7,920 nucleotides of DNA from UBA2277 sp035477615 (GCA_035477615.1 DATIKJ010000020.1:1-7920); one strand, 5' to 3'; shown: positions 1 to 6,111, numbered from the stretch's first letter. Program-made: numbers and translations. The notes: generated by a model from the letters alone, not told the origin.

Positions 1-92
1 TTATGAGCGAATATAAGAGGAAGCACAGGAATAATATTTCCATAACAGTATTGTTATGGAAAAGATGACGAGCAAGCTCTTATTCCTCAATC
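1..92. repeat. Terminal direct repeat, left copy
   Basis: These 92 bases are identical, in the same orientation, to the last 92 bases of the window (7829-7920). The copy contains an 11-bp perfect hairpin (37-47 with 52-62, loop GUAU). An exact overlap of this size at both ends is what a circular assembly path gives. It could also be a repeated genomic element at which the contig broke. The genes between the copies are ordinary chromosomal housekeeping genes, so a real 7.8-kb circular replicon is unlikely. Confidence 0.97.
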
Positions 93-145
93 CAATTCTG
101 CCCTGAAAAGGCGTGTAGACGGCAGGACTTGTTGAGGGAAAACAA
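1..145 (+). ncRNA. Candidate structured RNA, 3' portion (continues from the window end)
   Basis: This stretch has no convincing reading frame and is rich in possible helices. Seen by eye: 27-34 pairs with 80-87 (8 bp, AGGAAUAA with UUAUUCCU), enclosing the 11-bp hairpin 37-47/52-62. Bases 98-102 pair with 121-125 (CUGCC/GGCAG), extended by a U97-G126 wobble. Bases 136-145 can pair with 7777-7785 near the other end of the window (9 bp with one bulged A), which would close the whole element once the ends are joined. An alternative pairing, 85-90 with 132-137, competes with the first helix. The U-G pair and the orientation of the flanking genes favour the plus strand, but only weakly. I do not recognise the family: the conserved cores of RNase P, tmRNA, SRP RNA and common riboswitches are not evident. 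No promoter or U-tract terminator is clear. Confidence 0.4.
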
Positions 146-155
146 AATATAGAAA

Positions 156-164
156 TGTTAAACT
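156..164 (+). promoter_or_regulatory. Extended -10 box just upstream of the O-antigen-ligase-like gene
   Basis: The sequence is TGTTAAACT, a TG-n-hexamer extended -10. The hexamer 159-164 ends 6 nt before the ATG at 171, so transcription would start at or next to the start codon. There is no Shine-Dalgarno sequence. The hexamer matches TATAAT at 4 of 6 positions, so taken alone it is weak; support comes from the same layout at def, fmt and rpmB. Confidence 0.5.
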
Positions 165-170
165 AAACGC

Positions 171-2132
171 ATGTCCGACTCGGAAAATAATTTATCCAAA
201 ATCATTCGCCAACTTTTTTATCTTTTATTTTTTCTCACCCCTCTCCTTCTATGGCCATACACCTCAGAAGTATTCGAATTTAACAAGATGATGTTTGTCT
301 ATCTGATAACTATTCTTATCGCATCTACTTGGGAAATCAAGTCTTTCATCAACAAGAAATTTGAGATTGCCAAAACTCCACTCGACATCCCCATCCTTCT
401 TTTCCTCGCCTCTCAAATTATCTCCACCATAATTTCCATCAATCCCCACACCAGTCTCTGGGGCTACTACTCCCGCTTCCATGGTGGACTAATGTCTACT
501 ATCTCCTATATCATTCTCTACTACGCCCTCGTCACTCATTTCACTGGCCATATTAAGTCTATTAGAAATCTTATTATCGCCATCCTTTCCTCAGCAACTC
601 TCATTTCAGTTTATGGAGTTCTAGAGCACTTCGGCTTCTTTGTTGTCTGCGGCACTCTTGGAATGGGATTTACCCAATCTTGTTGGATTCAAGATGTACA
701 AAATCGTGTCTTCTCCACTCTTGGTCAACCCAACTGGCTCTCTGCTTTTCTTGTCGCCCTTCTCCCCCTTTCTCTATTTCAAATATCCTCCTCTGAAAAA
801 ATTAATCACCGTTTTCTTCATATCGCACTCTCTCTTCTCTTTTTAATCACTATCATCTTTACGAAATCTCAGTCCGGCATTACCGCTACCGCAATTGTTC
901 TTTTTCTTTATTTCATCATCACTGCCATCCAAAAGAAAAAGTCTTTTCTCCTCCTTCTTTTGATTCCTTTTTTTGTTTTGATTTTTATTTTCAAAGGTAA
1001 CACAGTTCGCCACACTCTTTCTTCTATAAACAACATTAATCCTTTTTACTCCGACACCCTCACTATTGTTCAAGAAGAAAACAAAACTAGAATCGGCGGC
1101 TCCGACTCCATGATTATCCGCCGTGTTGTCTGGGAAGGTGCCATAAAACTCGGACTCGCCCATCCTCTTTTTGGTACTGGAGTGGAAACCTTTGGCTACT
1201 CCTACTACTGGGTGCGCCCTGCCGCCCACAATCTCACCTCCGAAGCCGATTTCCTCTACAACAAAGCTCACAACGAGTACTTAAACTTCTTGGCTACCAC
1301 CGGCTTCGTCGGTCTAACCGTCTATCTTTTTCTCATTGGTTCGATTCTCTATCTTTTCTTAAACAAAAAAACCAAACACAACCATCTTCGTCTACCACTT
1401 CTTTTGGGCTTTCTCTCCATTCTGATCACCAACTACATTGGCTTCTCTGTCGTCAATATTGCTCTCTTCTTTTTTCTTTATCCAGCAATATACATCTCCA
1501 TAATCGAGAAAAACTCTCTTTTCTCACGCAAATTAAACCTCGACACTACCATCGGCACTCTCTTCGTCTCCTTCATAGCCATCTGGACCATTGTTGGTAT
1601 TTTTAGATCATGGAGTGCTGACATCGCTTACAACAAAGGTAAAACCAGTTTTGAAGAAGCCGAAAAAGCTGTTAAATTAAATCCCAAAGAACCCATCTAC
1701 TATGCTCAACTTGGCAATATCTACTCCCTCATCACCACCCAAATGATTGTCCCGCAAATTACGAAACTGCCAGCTACCGCCTCAGCTGAGATCAAAACCC
1801 AAGCTCAAACAGTTTTGGAAAAATACATCAATCTCTCTGTCGAAAACATTAATAAAGGCCAAACTCTCAATCCTTATAATCTCAACATTCTCAAAACAAA
1901 AGCCAAAACTGAACTAACTCTTGCTACCGCAAATCAAAAATACTATCAAGAAGCTCTCAATACTCTTCTCAAAATCACTGAACTCTCCCCAACCGAAAGT
2001 AACAACTATCTCAATGTCGGTATCCTCTACCAGAACCTTGGCAAAACAGATCTAGCCAAACTGGCTTTTGAAAAAGCAGTTGAACTAAAACCTGACTTCC
2101 AACTAGCCAAAGAATACCTCAACAAGCTTTAG
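171..2132 (+). CDS. O-antigen ligase / Wzy-family polytopic membrane protein with C-terminal TPR repeats
   Basis: A 653-aa inner-membrane protein. The first ~445 residues are mostly hydrophobic, with about ten or more membrane segments (for example near 14-30, 41-56, 72-90, 107-123, 133-150, 188-206, 217-231, 239-252, 257-275, 378-397, 407-441), followed by another segment near 459-477. Features typical of the O-antigen ligase family are present: the RVFSTLGQPNWLSAFL stretch (179-194), the Arg-rich RRVVWEGA (317-324), HPLFGTG (331-337), and the HNEYL motif (367-371) that follows a large extracytoplasmic loop. Residues ~481-653 form TPR-like helices, clearest at 613-645 (NYLNVGILYQNLGKTDLAKLAFEKAVEL region). 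Family members polymerise or transfer lipid-linked glycans to lipid or protein acceptors; which one applies here cannot be told. The ATG at 171 follows an extended -10 by 6 nt and has no ribosome site, suggesting a leaderless mRNA. No glycosyltransferases are adjacent. The family call is firm; the substrate is unknown. Confidence 0.85.
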   Translation: MSDSENNLSKIIRQLFYLLFFLTPLLLWPYTSEVFEFNKMMFVYLITILIASTWEIKSFINKKFEIAKTPLDIPILLFLASQIISTIISINPHTSLWGYYSRFHGGLMSTISYIILYYALVTHFTGHIKSIRNLIIAILSSATLISVYGVLEHFGFFVVCGTLGMGFTQSCWIQDVQNRVFSTLGQPNWLSAFLVALLPLSLFQISSSEKINHRFLHIALSLLFLITIIFTKSQSGITATAIVLFLYFIITAIQKKKSFLLLLLIPFFVLIFIFKGNTVRHTLSSINNINPFYSDTLTIVQEENKTRIGGSDSMIIRRVVWEGAIKLGLAHPLFGTGVETFGYSYYWVRPAAHNLTSEADFLYNKAHNEYLNFLATTGFVGLTVYLFLIGSILYLFLNKKTKHNHLRLPLLLGFLSILITNYIGFSVVNIALFFFLYPAIYISIIEKNSLFSRKLNLDTTIGTLFVSFIAIWTIVGIFRSWSADIAYNKGKTSFEEAEKAVKLNPKEPIYYAQLGNIYSLITTQMIVPQITKLPATASAEIKTQAQTVLEKYINLSVENINKGQTLNPYNLNILKTKAKTELTLATANQKYYQEALNTLLKITELSPTESNNYLNVGILYQNLGKTDLAKLAFEKAVELKPDFQLAKEYLNKL

Positions 2133-2137
2133 AGCAC

Positions 2138-2163
2138 AAAAAAGGCCCTCCCTAAGGAAGGCC
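2138..2163 (-). terminator. Rho-independent terminator of the 117-aa/111-aa unit
   Basis: Read on the minus strand, GGCCUUCC (2163-2156), loop UUAG and GGAGGGCC (2151-2144) form an 8-bp stem followed by six U (2143-2138). One pair is U-G in the minus-strand RNA but would be a C-A mismatch in plus-strand RNA. The plus side also lacks a T-run, so this terminator serves the minus-strand unit and not the upstream ligase gene. Confidence 0.85.
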
Positions 2164-2168
2164 AAAAC

Positions 2169-2504
2169 TCACAACGAAATAATCTTTCTAAAAGACTTCA
2201 CATCAGGAAGAAAACATATAAAACCTTCCTTTCCTCCTCGACGCTTTCTTGCAAAGAGACGAACCCTCTTTTTGCGAAGAGTGTCCATCTGATCTTTGGT
2301 AAGGAGAATTACCGGAACTGTTCTCCTCAATTTAGGAAAGTAAATGGCTGACAAAACTACTTTTCCTAACCAAGAGGAAGTCATATTCCTATTCAGCTCA
2401 GTAACTCCTTCTTCTGGAACTTTCTCCCCTCTAGCCAGAACATATCTGGGGTTCAAAAAAAGCCGAAATACCTCCTCCGGACTCAATCCCCAATCTTCTG
2501 TCAT
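2169..2504 (-). CDS. Hypothetical basic protein, 111 aa (second gene of a two-gene unit)
   Basis: I do not recognise this protein. It is soluble-looking, with an acidic N-terminus (MTEDWGLSPEEVFRLFL) and a strongly basic patch around residues 73-92 (TLRKKRVRLFARKRRGGKEG), which could bind nucleic acid or an acidic surface; this is inference only. The start is well fixed: a full AAGGAGGT ribosome site lies 6 nt upstream of the ATG. The gene begins 18 nt after the stop of the 117-aa membrane protein gene on the same strand and ends just before a terminator, so the two are one transcript and may work together. No signal peptide or membrane segment is seen. Confidence 0.72.
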   Translation of the reverse strand: MTEDWGLSPEEVFRLFLNPRYVLARGEKVPEEGVTELNRNMTSSWLGKVVLSAIYFPKLRRTVPVILLTKDQMDTLRKKRVRLFARKRRGGKEGFICFLPDVKSFRKIISL

Positions 2505-2510
2505 TCCAAC

Positions 2511-2518
2511 ACCTCCTT
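2511..2518 (-). promoter_or_regulatory. Full-length Shine-Dalgarno site of the 111-aa gene
   Basis: On the minus strand AAGGAGGT lies 6 nt before the ATG whose first base is 2504. It is a near-perfect complement to the 16S rRNA 3' tail and sits in the 18-nt gap between the two genes. It contrasts with the leaderless housekeeping genes in this window. Confidence 0.85.
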
Positions 2519-2522
2519 AAAT

Positions 2523-2876
2523 TTAATTTACAGCCAGCAGATACCTCATACCCCTAATTCTTTCTCTTACAAACAAAAAGACTAGTGGCAGTAATACTAC
2601 TAACCACCACAAAGAGGCACCTGTTACCAATAAGAACATCATCAGATCACCCAGGCATACTATCAGTATCATAACAAACCAAAGGCCACCAATAAAAGCA
2701 TCATTTATGAAGATACTTCTTTGGATAACCTTACTCCTCCAAAAAATTGGCAGGCTTTCCATAATAGCCAAAAACAGGATTACCCACAAAAGTGGAAGAC
2801 TGGCCAAGTATGCCAAAGTTAGGGTTACCCAAAAGATGATTACCACACCAAAAAAATAGTACAGTGCTTTTACCAT
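2523..2876 (-). CDS. Small integral membrane protein, 117 aa (first gene of a two-gene unit)
   Basis: The protein is unrecognised. It has about four hydrophobic segments: ~4-24, ~27-46, ~60-84 and ~88-103. Short basic stretches lie between and after them (WRSKVIQR near 46-53; RERIRGMR at 104-111), consistent with a small polytopic inner-membrane protein. The start at 2876 (MVKALYYFF) is preferred over a 20-residue longer reading beginning at 2936, because an AGGAGG ribosome site lies 8 nt upstream of it and the longer start would overlap the promoter -10 (2927-2932). The 111-aa basic protein gene follows after 18 nt, and a -35/-10 promoter lies at 2927-2955. Channel, anchor or immunity-like roles are all possible; nothing in the sequence decides. 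Confidence 0.75.
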   Translation of the reverse strand: MVKALYYFFGVVIIFWVTLTLAYLASLPLLWVILFLAIMESLPIFWRSKVIQRSIFINDAFIGGLWFVMILIVCLGDLMMFLLVTGASLWWLVVLLPLVFLFVRERIRGMRYLLAVN

Positions 2877-2884
2877 AATCCTCT

Positions 2885-2890
2885 CCTCCT
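2885..2890 (-). promoter_or_regulatory. Ribosome site that fixes the start of the 117-aa membrane protein
   Basis: AGGAGG on the minus strand ends 8 nt before the ATG at 2876. It selects this ATG over the upstream in-frame ATG at 2936, which lies upstream of the probable transcription start. Confidence 0.8.
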
Positions 2891-2926
2891 TTCCTGAAAG
2901 ATGTATTTCTTTTAACGTGCCTGCCA

Positions 2927-2955
2927 ATTCTACCACACTGCATACTATAAGTCAA
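2927..2955 (-). promoter_or_regulatory. Promoter of the 117-aa/111-aa unit
   Basis: On the minus strand the -35 is TTGACT (2955-2950), the spacer is exactly 17 nt, and the -10 is TAGAAT (2932-2927), preceded by TG-n (extended -10). Each hexamer differs from consensus at one position. The 11 bases TTGACTTATAG starting at the -35 recur at the promoter of the TolB-like gene (5212-5202). Confidence 0.82.
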
Positions 2956-2979
2956 TTCATTCACCAACCTAAATTCAGA

Positions 2980-2988
2980 TGATAAAAT
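2980..2988 (+). promoter_or_regulatory. Extended -10 of the 83-aa orphan gene
   Basis: TGATAAAAT, identical to the extended -10 of fmt. The hexamer ends 40 nt before the ATG at 3029, so this transcript would have a leader of about 30 nt, which includes an AAGGAG ribosome site (3018-3023). It is back to back with the minus-strand promoter at 2927-2955, leaving about 25 bp between the two. Confidence 0.65.
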
Positions 2989-3028
2989 ATGGGCGTACTT
3001 TGATACTCTATTTCAAAAAGGAGAAAAT

Positions 3029-3280
3029 ATGGCTTCAACACATCGCTATCGTCAAGATTTACCTCGATACAACCAACCTGTTTGTTCTGATCACTGGGAT
3101 GCTGATACCTATCGTGAACGAATGATGTCTGGAAAACCTAAGCAAAAATCGACTACTCCAACATCCTCCCCCACACGACCACCCCAACCGGAGATCATCT
3201 ACGAAGAAACACCTGCTAGTATATTCACTTTCGAAAACCTCATCAAATTTTCTTTTTGGAAAAAATTCCTTGGTTTCTAA
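3029..3280 (+). CDS. Hypothetical 83-aa protein with Pro/Thr linker and aromatic tail
   Basis: Unrecognised, but clearly set up as a gene: extended -10 at 2980-2988, AAGGAG ribosome site 5 nt before the ATG, and a Rho-independent terminator 9 nt after the stop codon. Three parts are visible. Residues 1-40 are polar and charged (HRYRQDLPRY, DADTYRERMM) with a single Cys19. Residues 41-56 form a Ser/Thr/Pro linker. Residues 63-83 are a tail rich in Phe, Lys and Trp (IFTFENLIKFSFWKKFLGF) that could be an amphipathic membrane-binding or partner-docking helix. There is no signal peptide or full transmembrane segment. It is a self-contained single-gene transcript of unknown function. Confidence 0.72.
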   Translation: MASTHRYRQDLPRYNQPVCSDHWDADTYRERMMSGKPKQKSTTPTSSPTRPPQPEIIYEETPASIFTFENLIKFSFWKKFLGF

Positions 3281-3288
3281 TAATACTT

Positions 3289-3319
3289 ACCCAGCCGTAA
3301 AAAGCTGGGTTTTTCTTTT
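3289..3319 (+). terminator. Rho-independent terminator of the 83-aa gene
   Basis: The stem ACCCAGC (3289-3295) with GCTGGGT (3304-3310) is a perfect 7-bp helix with an 8-nt loop, followed by a T-rich tract interrupted only by one C. It insulates the 83-aa gene from def downstream. Confidence 0.9.
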
Positions 3320-3322
3320 AAA

Positions 3323-3331
3323 TGGTAAAAT
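3323..3331 (+). promoter_or_regulatory. Extended -10 upstream of def
   Basis: TGGTAAAAT lies directly after the preceding terminator. The hexamer ends 15 nt before the def ATG at 3347, so the mRNA leader would be under 10 nt. The intervening bases contain no Shine-Dalgarno sequence. Confidence 0.65.
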
Positions 3332-3346
3332 ATACATATCCTATAA

Positions 3347-3880
3347 ATGAAAATCCTGAACACACCACATCCATCTCTCCGTCGTGTCGCCGAACCTATC
3401 GTAAAGATCGATAAGAAACTAAAAAACGAAATCGCCGACATGATCCGTACCCTCAAGTCCGCTAAGGATCCAGAGGGTGTTGGTTTGGCCGCCACTCAAG
3501 TAGGTATCAATCGACGCCTCTTCATCATCACTTTCAACGGTGTTCCCGAAATCTTCATCAATCCTGAACTTAAAAACTTTTCTAAAGCAACTCTGTTTGA
3601 TGTTCACTCTCGCCCTAAAGATCGCTGGCTCGAAGGCTGTCTCTCTGTTCCTCGTCTCTGGGGTGTCGTCAACAGACCTTACTCTGTCGAAGTAGACTAT
3701 CTCACTCCTGTTGGTGACAATCTCGAAAAACGCCATCGCAAACTGGAAGACGCCGACGCTGCCTATGTCCAGCATGAAAACGATCACCTTAATGGTATTC
3801 TCTTCACCGATCGTATCCTCGAACAAGGCGGAGAAATCCTGCGCGAGACAACAAATGGCCTTGTCCCTGTCGAGATGTAA
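3347..3880 (+). CDS. def: Peptide deformylase
   Basis: A 177-aa metalloenzyme that removes the N-formyl group from the first methionine of new proteins at the ribosome. All three family motifs are intact: motif I GVGLAATQVG (44-53), motif II EGCLS (96-100), and motif III QHENDH (142-147) continuing into LNGILFTDR. The metal ligands are Cys98, His143 and His147, and the catalytic acid is Glu144. The stretch between NPEL (72-75) and EGCLS seems a few residues longer than in typical bacterial enzymes. The ATG has an extended -10 15 nt upstream and no ribosome site, so initiation on a very short leader is likely. Its usual partner fmt lies on the same strand but 1.35 kb away, separated by an inverted lipoprotein gene. 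The C-terminus is short, with no extension. Confidence 0.97.
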   Translation: MKILNTPHPSLRRVAEPIVKIDKKLKNEIADMIRTLKSAKDPEGVGLAATQVGINRRLFIITFNGVPEIFINPELKNFSKATLFDVHSRPKDRWLEGCLSVPRLWGVVNRPYSVEVDYLTPVGDNLEKRHRKLEDADAAYVQHENDHLNGILFTDRILEQGGEILRETTNGLVPVEM

Positions 3881-3897
3881 TTCCATCGTTTTGCAAC

Positions 3898-3923
3898 AAA
3901 AAAAAACCGCCCTTTCGAGCGGC
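3898..3923 (-). terminator. Rho-independent terminator of the TolB-like lipoprotein gene
   Basis: On the minus strand GCCGCUC (3923-3917), a GAAA tetraloop and GGGCGGU (3912-3906) form a 7-bp stem that includes two G-U pairs, running into nine U (3906-3898). In plus-strand RNA those wobble pairs become A-C and C-A mismatches and no T-run follows, so def, which ends at 3880, is not well terminated by it. Confidence 0.88.
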
Positions 3924-3941
3924 TTGTAACTTCATCTTCTT

Positions 3942-5126
3942 TTACGGCAGCCAGGCATAAATTACTGGCACTGATCTTTCTCCATCTTCTGGTGGCGTCA
4001 GATTGACAATCATTCTCAAGTCTGACCCATCCGACCTTATTGCATATATGCCAGGGGTCTTACTCGAAAATTTTTCATCAAGAACAAAGGCAATCCAAGC
4101 CGAGTCCGGAGACCACTGAAACCCCGTGTGTATACCATCTTTAAACACCTTACCACAGTCGCCCCAGAGACTACAGACCACGATAGCAAAATAACCTTCC
4201 TGAAAAACAATCTTTCCACCATCTGGAGACCAGGTCGCACTACTAAACACCGGCCAGGTGTGATCTTCTGGTGTCTGAGTCTTACAGTACAACAGTTTTT
4301 CCTTGGGAGTATTGCTATGTATGTCTACAATCGACATACAGCCAGTCCCAGCGCCGGTAGCATCGTATGAATAAAACAGACCATAACGACTGTCCGCTGA
4401 CCAACCATAGAACCACAGATTGTCGTCATTGTTTTTCGTTGTTGTCTCAAAAAGGACTTCTTTCCCGTCAACCATCTGCAACATCCTCATAGATGTTCCA
4501 AAATAGCCGCCATTTTTTTCAAACGCACCGGTGGAAAAAGTAGTCAGCAGAGCCACCAACTTTCCATTTGGACTGACAGTCCAGTAATCATCATCATTGT
4601 TCCGTCTTTGTCCAAATTCTGTAAACTCGTCTTCCCCATCTTGGGTTACTCGATACGCACCTGCGTACTCAAAACCATTGTCATATTTGCTAGTCGGCAC
4701 AAAAATAGGCGAACTCGCAAAAGTCGACATGGGAAAAGATATGCTATTAAAGTCAAACTGTGAATCCATTTTGTTTGCCGAAAAAGGTTGATCATAGCCT
4801 TTTTCTCGATCATATATCAACTTCCACATGTCCCCATAACCATAATCGGTGCTTATTTCAGAGGCGAGTATCACCAGCTTATCTTCACCGACAGCACCTG
4901 CAAAACGGACGTACTTTAAACCAGGTAAGTCGGTTTTCAAACTAATCTGGCTGACAACCCCGTTCTCTACGTTAGCCGACCAAGCCATAGTTTGAGGGTT
5001 CATGCTTACAATATGATCAGCTGAAAAAATGATTTCCCCAGTCGGTTCAGATTTCACGACAGGTTTTGCAGAACAACCAACAATCACAAATGAAATCAAC
5101 ACTATCCAAAGCACTTTTTTGAACAT
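3942..5126 (-). CDS. TolB/WD40-like beta-propeller lipoprotein
   Basis: A 394-aa exported protein. The N-terminus is a lipoprotein signal: KK, a hydrophobic stretch, then IVGC with the lipidated Cys at 18. The rest carries repeated PD40/TolB-type blade motifs: SPNGKLVALL (185-194), SADSRYGLFY (243-252), SPDGGKIVFQ (300-309) and SPDSAWIAFV (339-348), ending with an IRSDGSDLRMIV strand pair (363-374). Residues ~30-180 probably hold earlier, more divergent blades. Cys263/Cys281 and Cys318/Cys324 are spaced so that disulfides are possible, which fits an extracytoplasmic site. Such propellers usually bind proteins or ligands; no pal or tol genes are nearby, so tolB itself is not claimed. It has its own promoter, a GAGGAG ribosome site 5 nt before the ATG, and its own terminator. 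It sits inverted between def and fmt, and its base composition is less C-skewed than that of its neighbours. Confidence 0.85.
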   Translation of the reverse strand: MFKKVLWIVLISFVIVGCSAKPVVKSEPTGEIIFSADHIVSMNPQTMAWSANVENGVVSQISLKTDLPGLKYVRFAGAVGEDKLVILASEISTDYGYGDMWKLIYDREKGYDQPFSANKMDSQFDFNSISFPMSTFASSPIFVPTSKYDNGFEYAGAYRVTQDGEDEFTEFGQRRNNDDDYWTVSPNGKLVALLTTFSTGAFEKNGGYFGTSMRMLQMVDGKEVLFETTTKNNDDNLWFYGWSADSRYGLFYSYDATGAGTGCMSIVDIHSNTPKEKLLYCKTQTPEDHTWPVFSSATWSPDGGKIVFQEGYFAIVVCSLWGDCGKVFKDGIHTGFQWSPDSAWIAFVLDEKFSSKTPGIYAIRSDGSDLRMIVNLTPPEDGERSVPVIYAWLP

Positions 5127-5180
5127 TTTGTCTCCTCTTTAAGCCAAAATCTATACTAAATTAACGTACAATTAGAACGT

Positions 5181-5208
5181 CTTATAGTACTTTATTATCC
5201 TCTATAAG
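5181..5208. promoter_or_regulatory. Inverted repeat overlapping the TolB-like promoter (possible operator)
   Basis: CTTATAG (5181-5187) and CTATAAG (5202-5208) are perfect inverted 7-mers whose centres are 21 bp apart, about two helix turns. The left arm covers most of the -10 and the right arm partly overlaps the -35 of the lipoprotein promoter. The layout would suit a dimeric repressor, but the arms are AT-rich and part of them is promoter sequence, so chance similarity is possible. Confidence 0.3.
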
Positions 5209-5212
5209 TCAA
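5184..5212 (-). promoter_or_regulatory. Promoter of the TolB-like lipoprotein gene
   Basis: On the minus strand the -35 is TTGACT (5212-5207), the spacer is 17 nt, and the -10 is TACTAT (5189-5184). The predicted start leaves a leader of roughly 50 nt carrying the GAGGAG ribosome site (5137-5132). It shares TTGACTTATAG with the promoter at 2927-2955 and lies next to the oppositely directed fmt promoter. Confidence 0.65.
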
Positions 5213-5217
5213 GCTCC

Positions 5218-5226
5218 TGATAAAAT
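5218..5226 (+). promoter_or_regulatory. Extended -10 of fmt, positioned for a leaderless mRNA
   Basis: TGATAAAAT, with the hexamer ending 6 nt before the fmt ATG at 5233, so the expected transcription start coincides with the start codon. There is no ribosome site and no recognisable -35, as is usual for extended -10 promoters. Confidence 0.7.
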
Positions 5227-5232
5227 AGACTC

Positions 5233-6111
5233 ATGAAACCCAATCTAATTTACTTCGGCTCTCCCGACTTTTCCGCTACTATCCTTGAATCGGTTATCAA
5301 GTCTGGTATTGTTAATGTTGTCGGTGTGGTTACCAATCCCGACACTTCTCAAGGGCGACGTCTTATCCTAACCCCCTCACCAGTAGCCGTTTTAGCCGAA
5401 AACTACAACCTCCCTATTTACAAGCCTGAAAAACTTGACGAAGCCAACCTCGCCCACCTCAAACTTCTCAAGCCCGACATCTTCCTGGTTGTCTCTTTTG
5501 GTAAGATAATTCCCAAAGCATATCTCGACACACCCCGAATCGGCACTTTCAATATTCATTTTTCCTTACTTCCCAAGTATCGTGGAGCTCTTTGTATCAG
5601 TGAGGCCATCAAAAATGAAGATACTGTTACCGGCGTCACCTTGATGAAAATGGATGAACTCCTAGACCAAGGTCCCATTATTTCACGGATAGAAGTTCCC
5701 ATTGATATACAGGATAACACTGCCACATTGACTACAAAACTTACTCAGGCAGCTTCAGCTTTATTAGCCGATAAATTACCCGAAATTTGTGCCCAAAAAT
5801 ACACCGCTATCCCCCAAGACGAAACCCAAGCCACTTTCACCAAAAGCCATAAAACCTTAAACAGACAAACTGCCTTTATTCCCTTTGAAAAAATCCTCAC
5901 TAGCCAAAACAGAGTTGATGCATCAGCGACCCATGCCCTTATTCGCTCCCTAAACCCTGACCCCGGTGCTTGGACGACAATCAACAATCTAGATGTCAAA
6001 ATTACCGACACTTCTCTTGTAGATAACAAACTCGTTTTGAATACAGTCCAACTCCCCGGCAAATCCCCCATCTCATGGAAACAGTATCTTCAAGGACACC
6101 CCGTCTCCTAA
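5233..6111 (+). CDS. fmt: Methionyl-tRNA formyltransferase
   Basis: A 292-aa enzyme that transfers a formyl group from 10-formyl-tetrahydrofolate to Met-tRNA(fMet), preparing it for initiation. The N-terminal formyltransferase fold shows FGSPDFS (8-14), QGRRLILTPSPV (40-51), FNIHFSLLPKYRG (106-118) and GVTLMKMDELLDQG (134-147). The catalytic triad known from the family is present as Asn107, His109 and Asp145. The C-terminal tRNA-binding domain is recognisable by IRSLNPDPGAWT (252-263) and a closing SWKQYLQG. Length is slightly below the ~310-aa norm but nothing essential is missing. It starts 6 nt after an extended -10 with no ribosome site. Its stop overlaps by 4 nt the stop of the convergent 242-aa gene, with no terminator between. 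It works in series with def. Confidence 0.96.
   Translation: MKPNLIYFGSPDFSATILESVIKSGIVNVVGVVTNPDTSQGRRLILTPSPVAVLAENYNLPIYKPEKLDEANLAHLKLLKPDIFLVVSFGKIIPKAYLDTPRIGTFNIHFSLLPKYRGALCISEAIKNEDTVTGVTLMKMDELLDQGPIISRIEVPIDIQDNTATLTTKLTQAASALLADKLPEICAQKYTAIPQDETQATFTKSHKTLNRQTAFIPFEKILTSQNRVDASATHALIRSLNPDPGAWTTINNLDVKITDTSLVDNKLVLNTVQLPGKSPISWKQYLQGHPVS

Noticed and set aside
843..1271. 142-aa open frame on the minus strand inside the ligase gene
   Set aside because: It lies wholly within the well-supported ligase gene, has low-complexity Lys/Asn stretches, and has no ribosome site. It is a shadow of the pyrimidine-rich coding strand.
2144..2163. Terminator for the plus-strand ligase gene
   Set aside because: In plus-strand RNA the stem has a C-A mismatch and no T-run follows, so it serves the minus strand only.
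2877..2936. Twenty-residue N-terminal extension of the 117-aa membrane protein
   Set aside because: It would start within or before the promoter -10 (2927-2932) and lacks a ribosome site, whereas the ATG at 2876 has AGGAGG 8 nt upstream.
3419..3886. 155-aa open frame antisense to def
   Set aside because: def has all catalytic motifs on the plus strand; the antisense frame shows no domain and no start signals.
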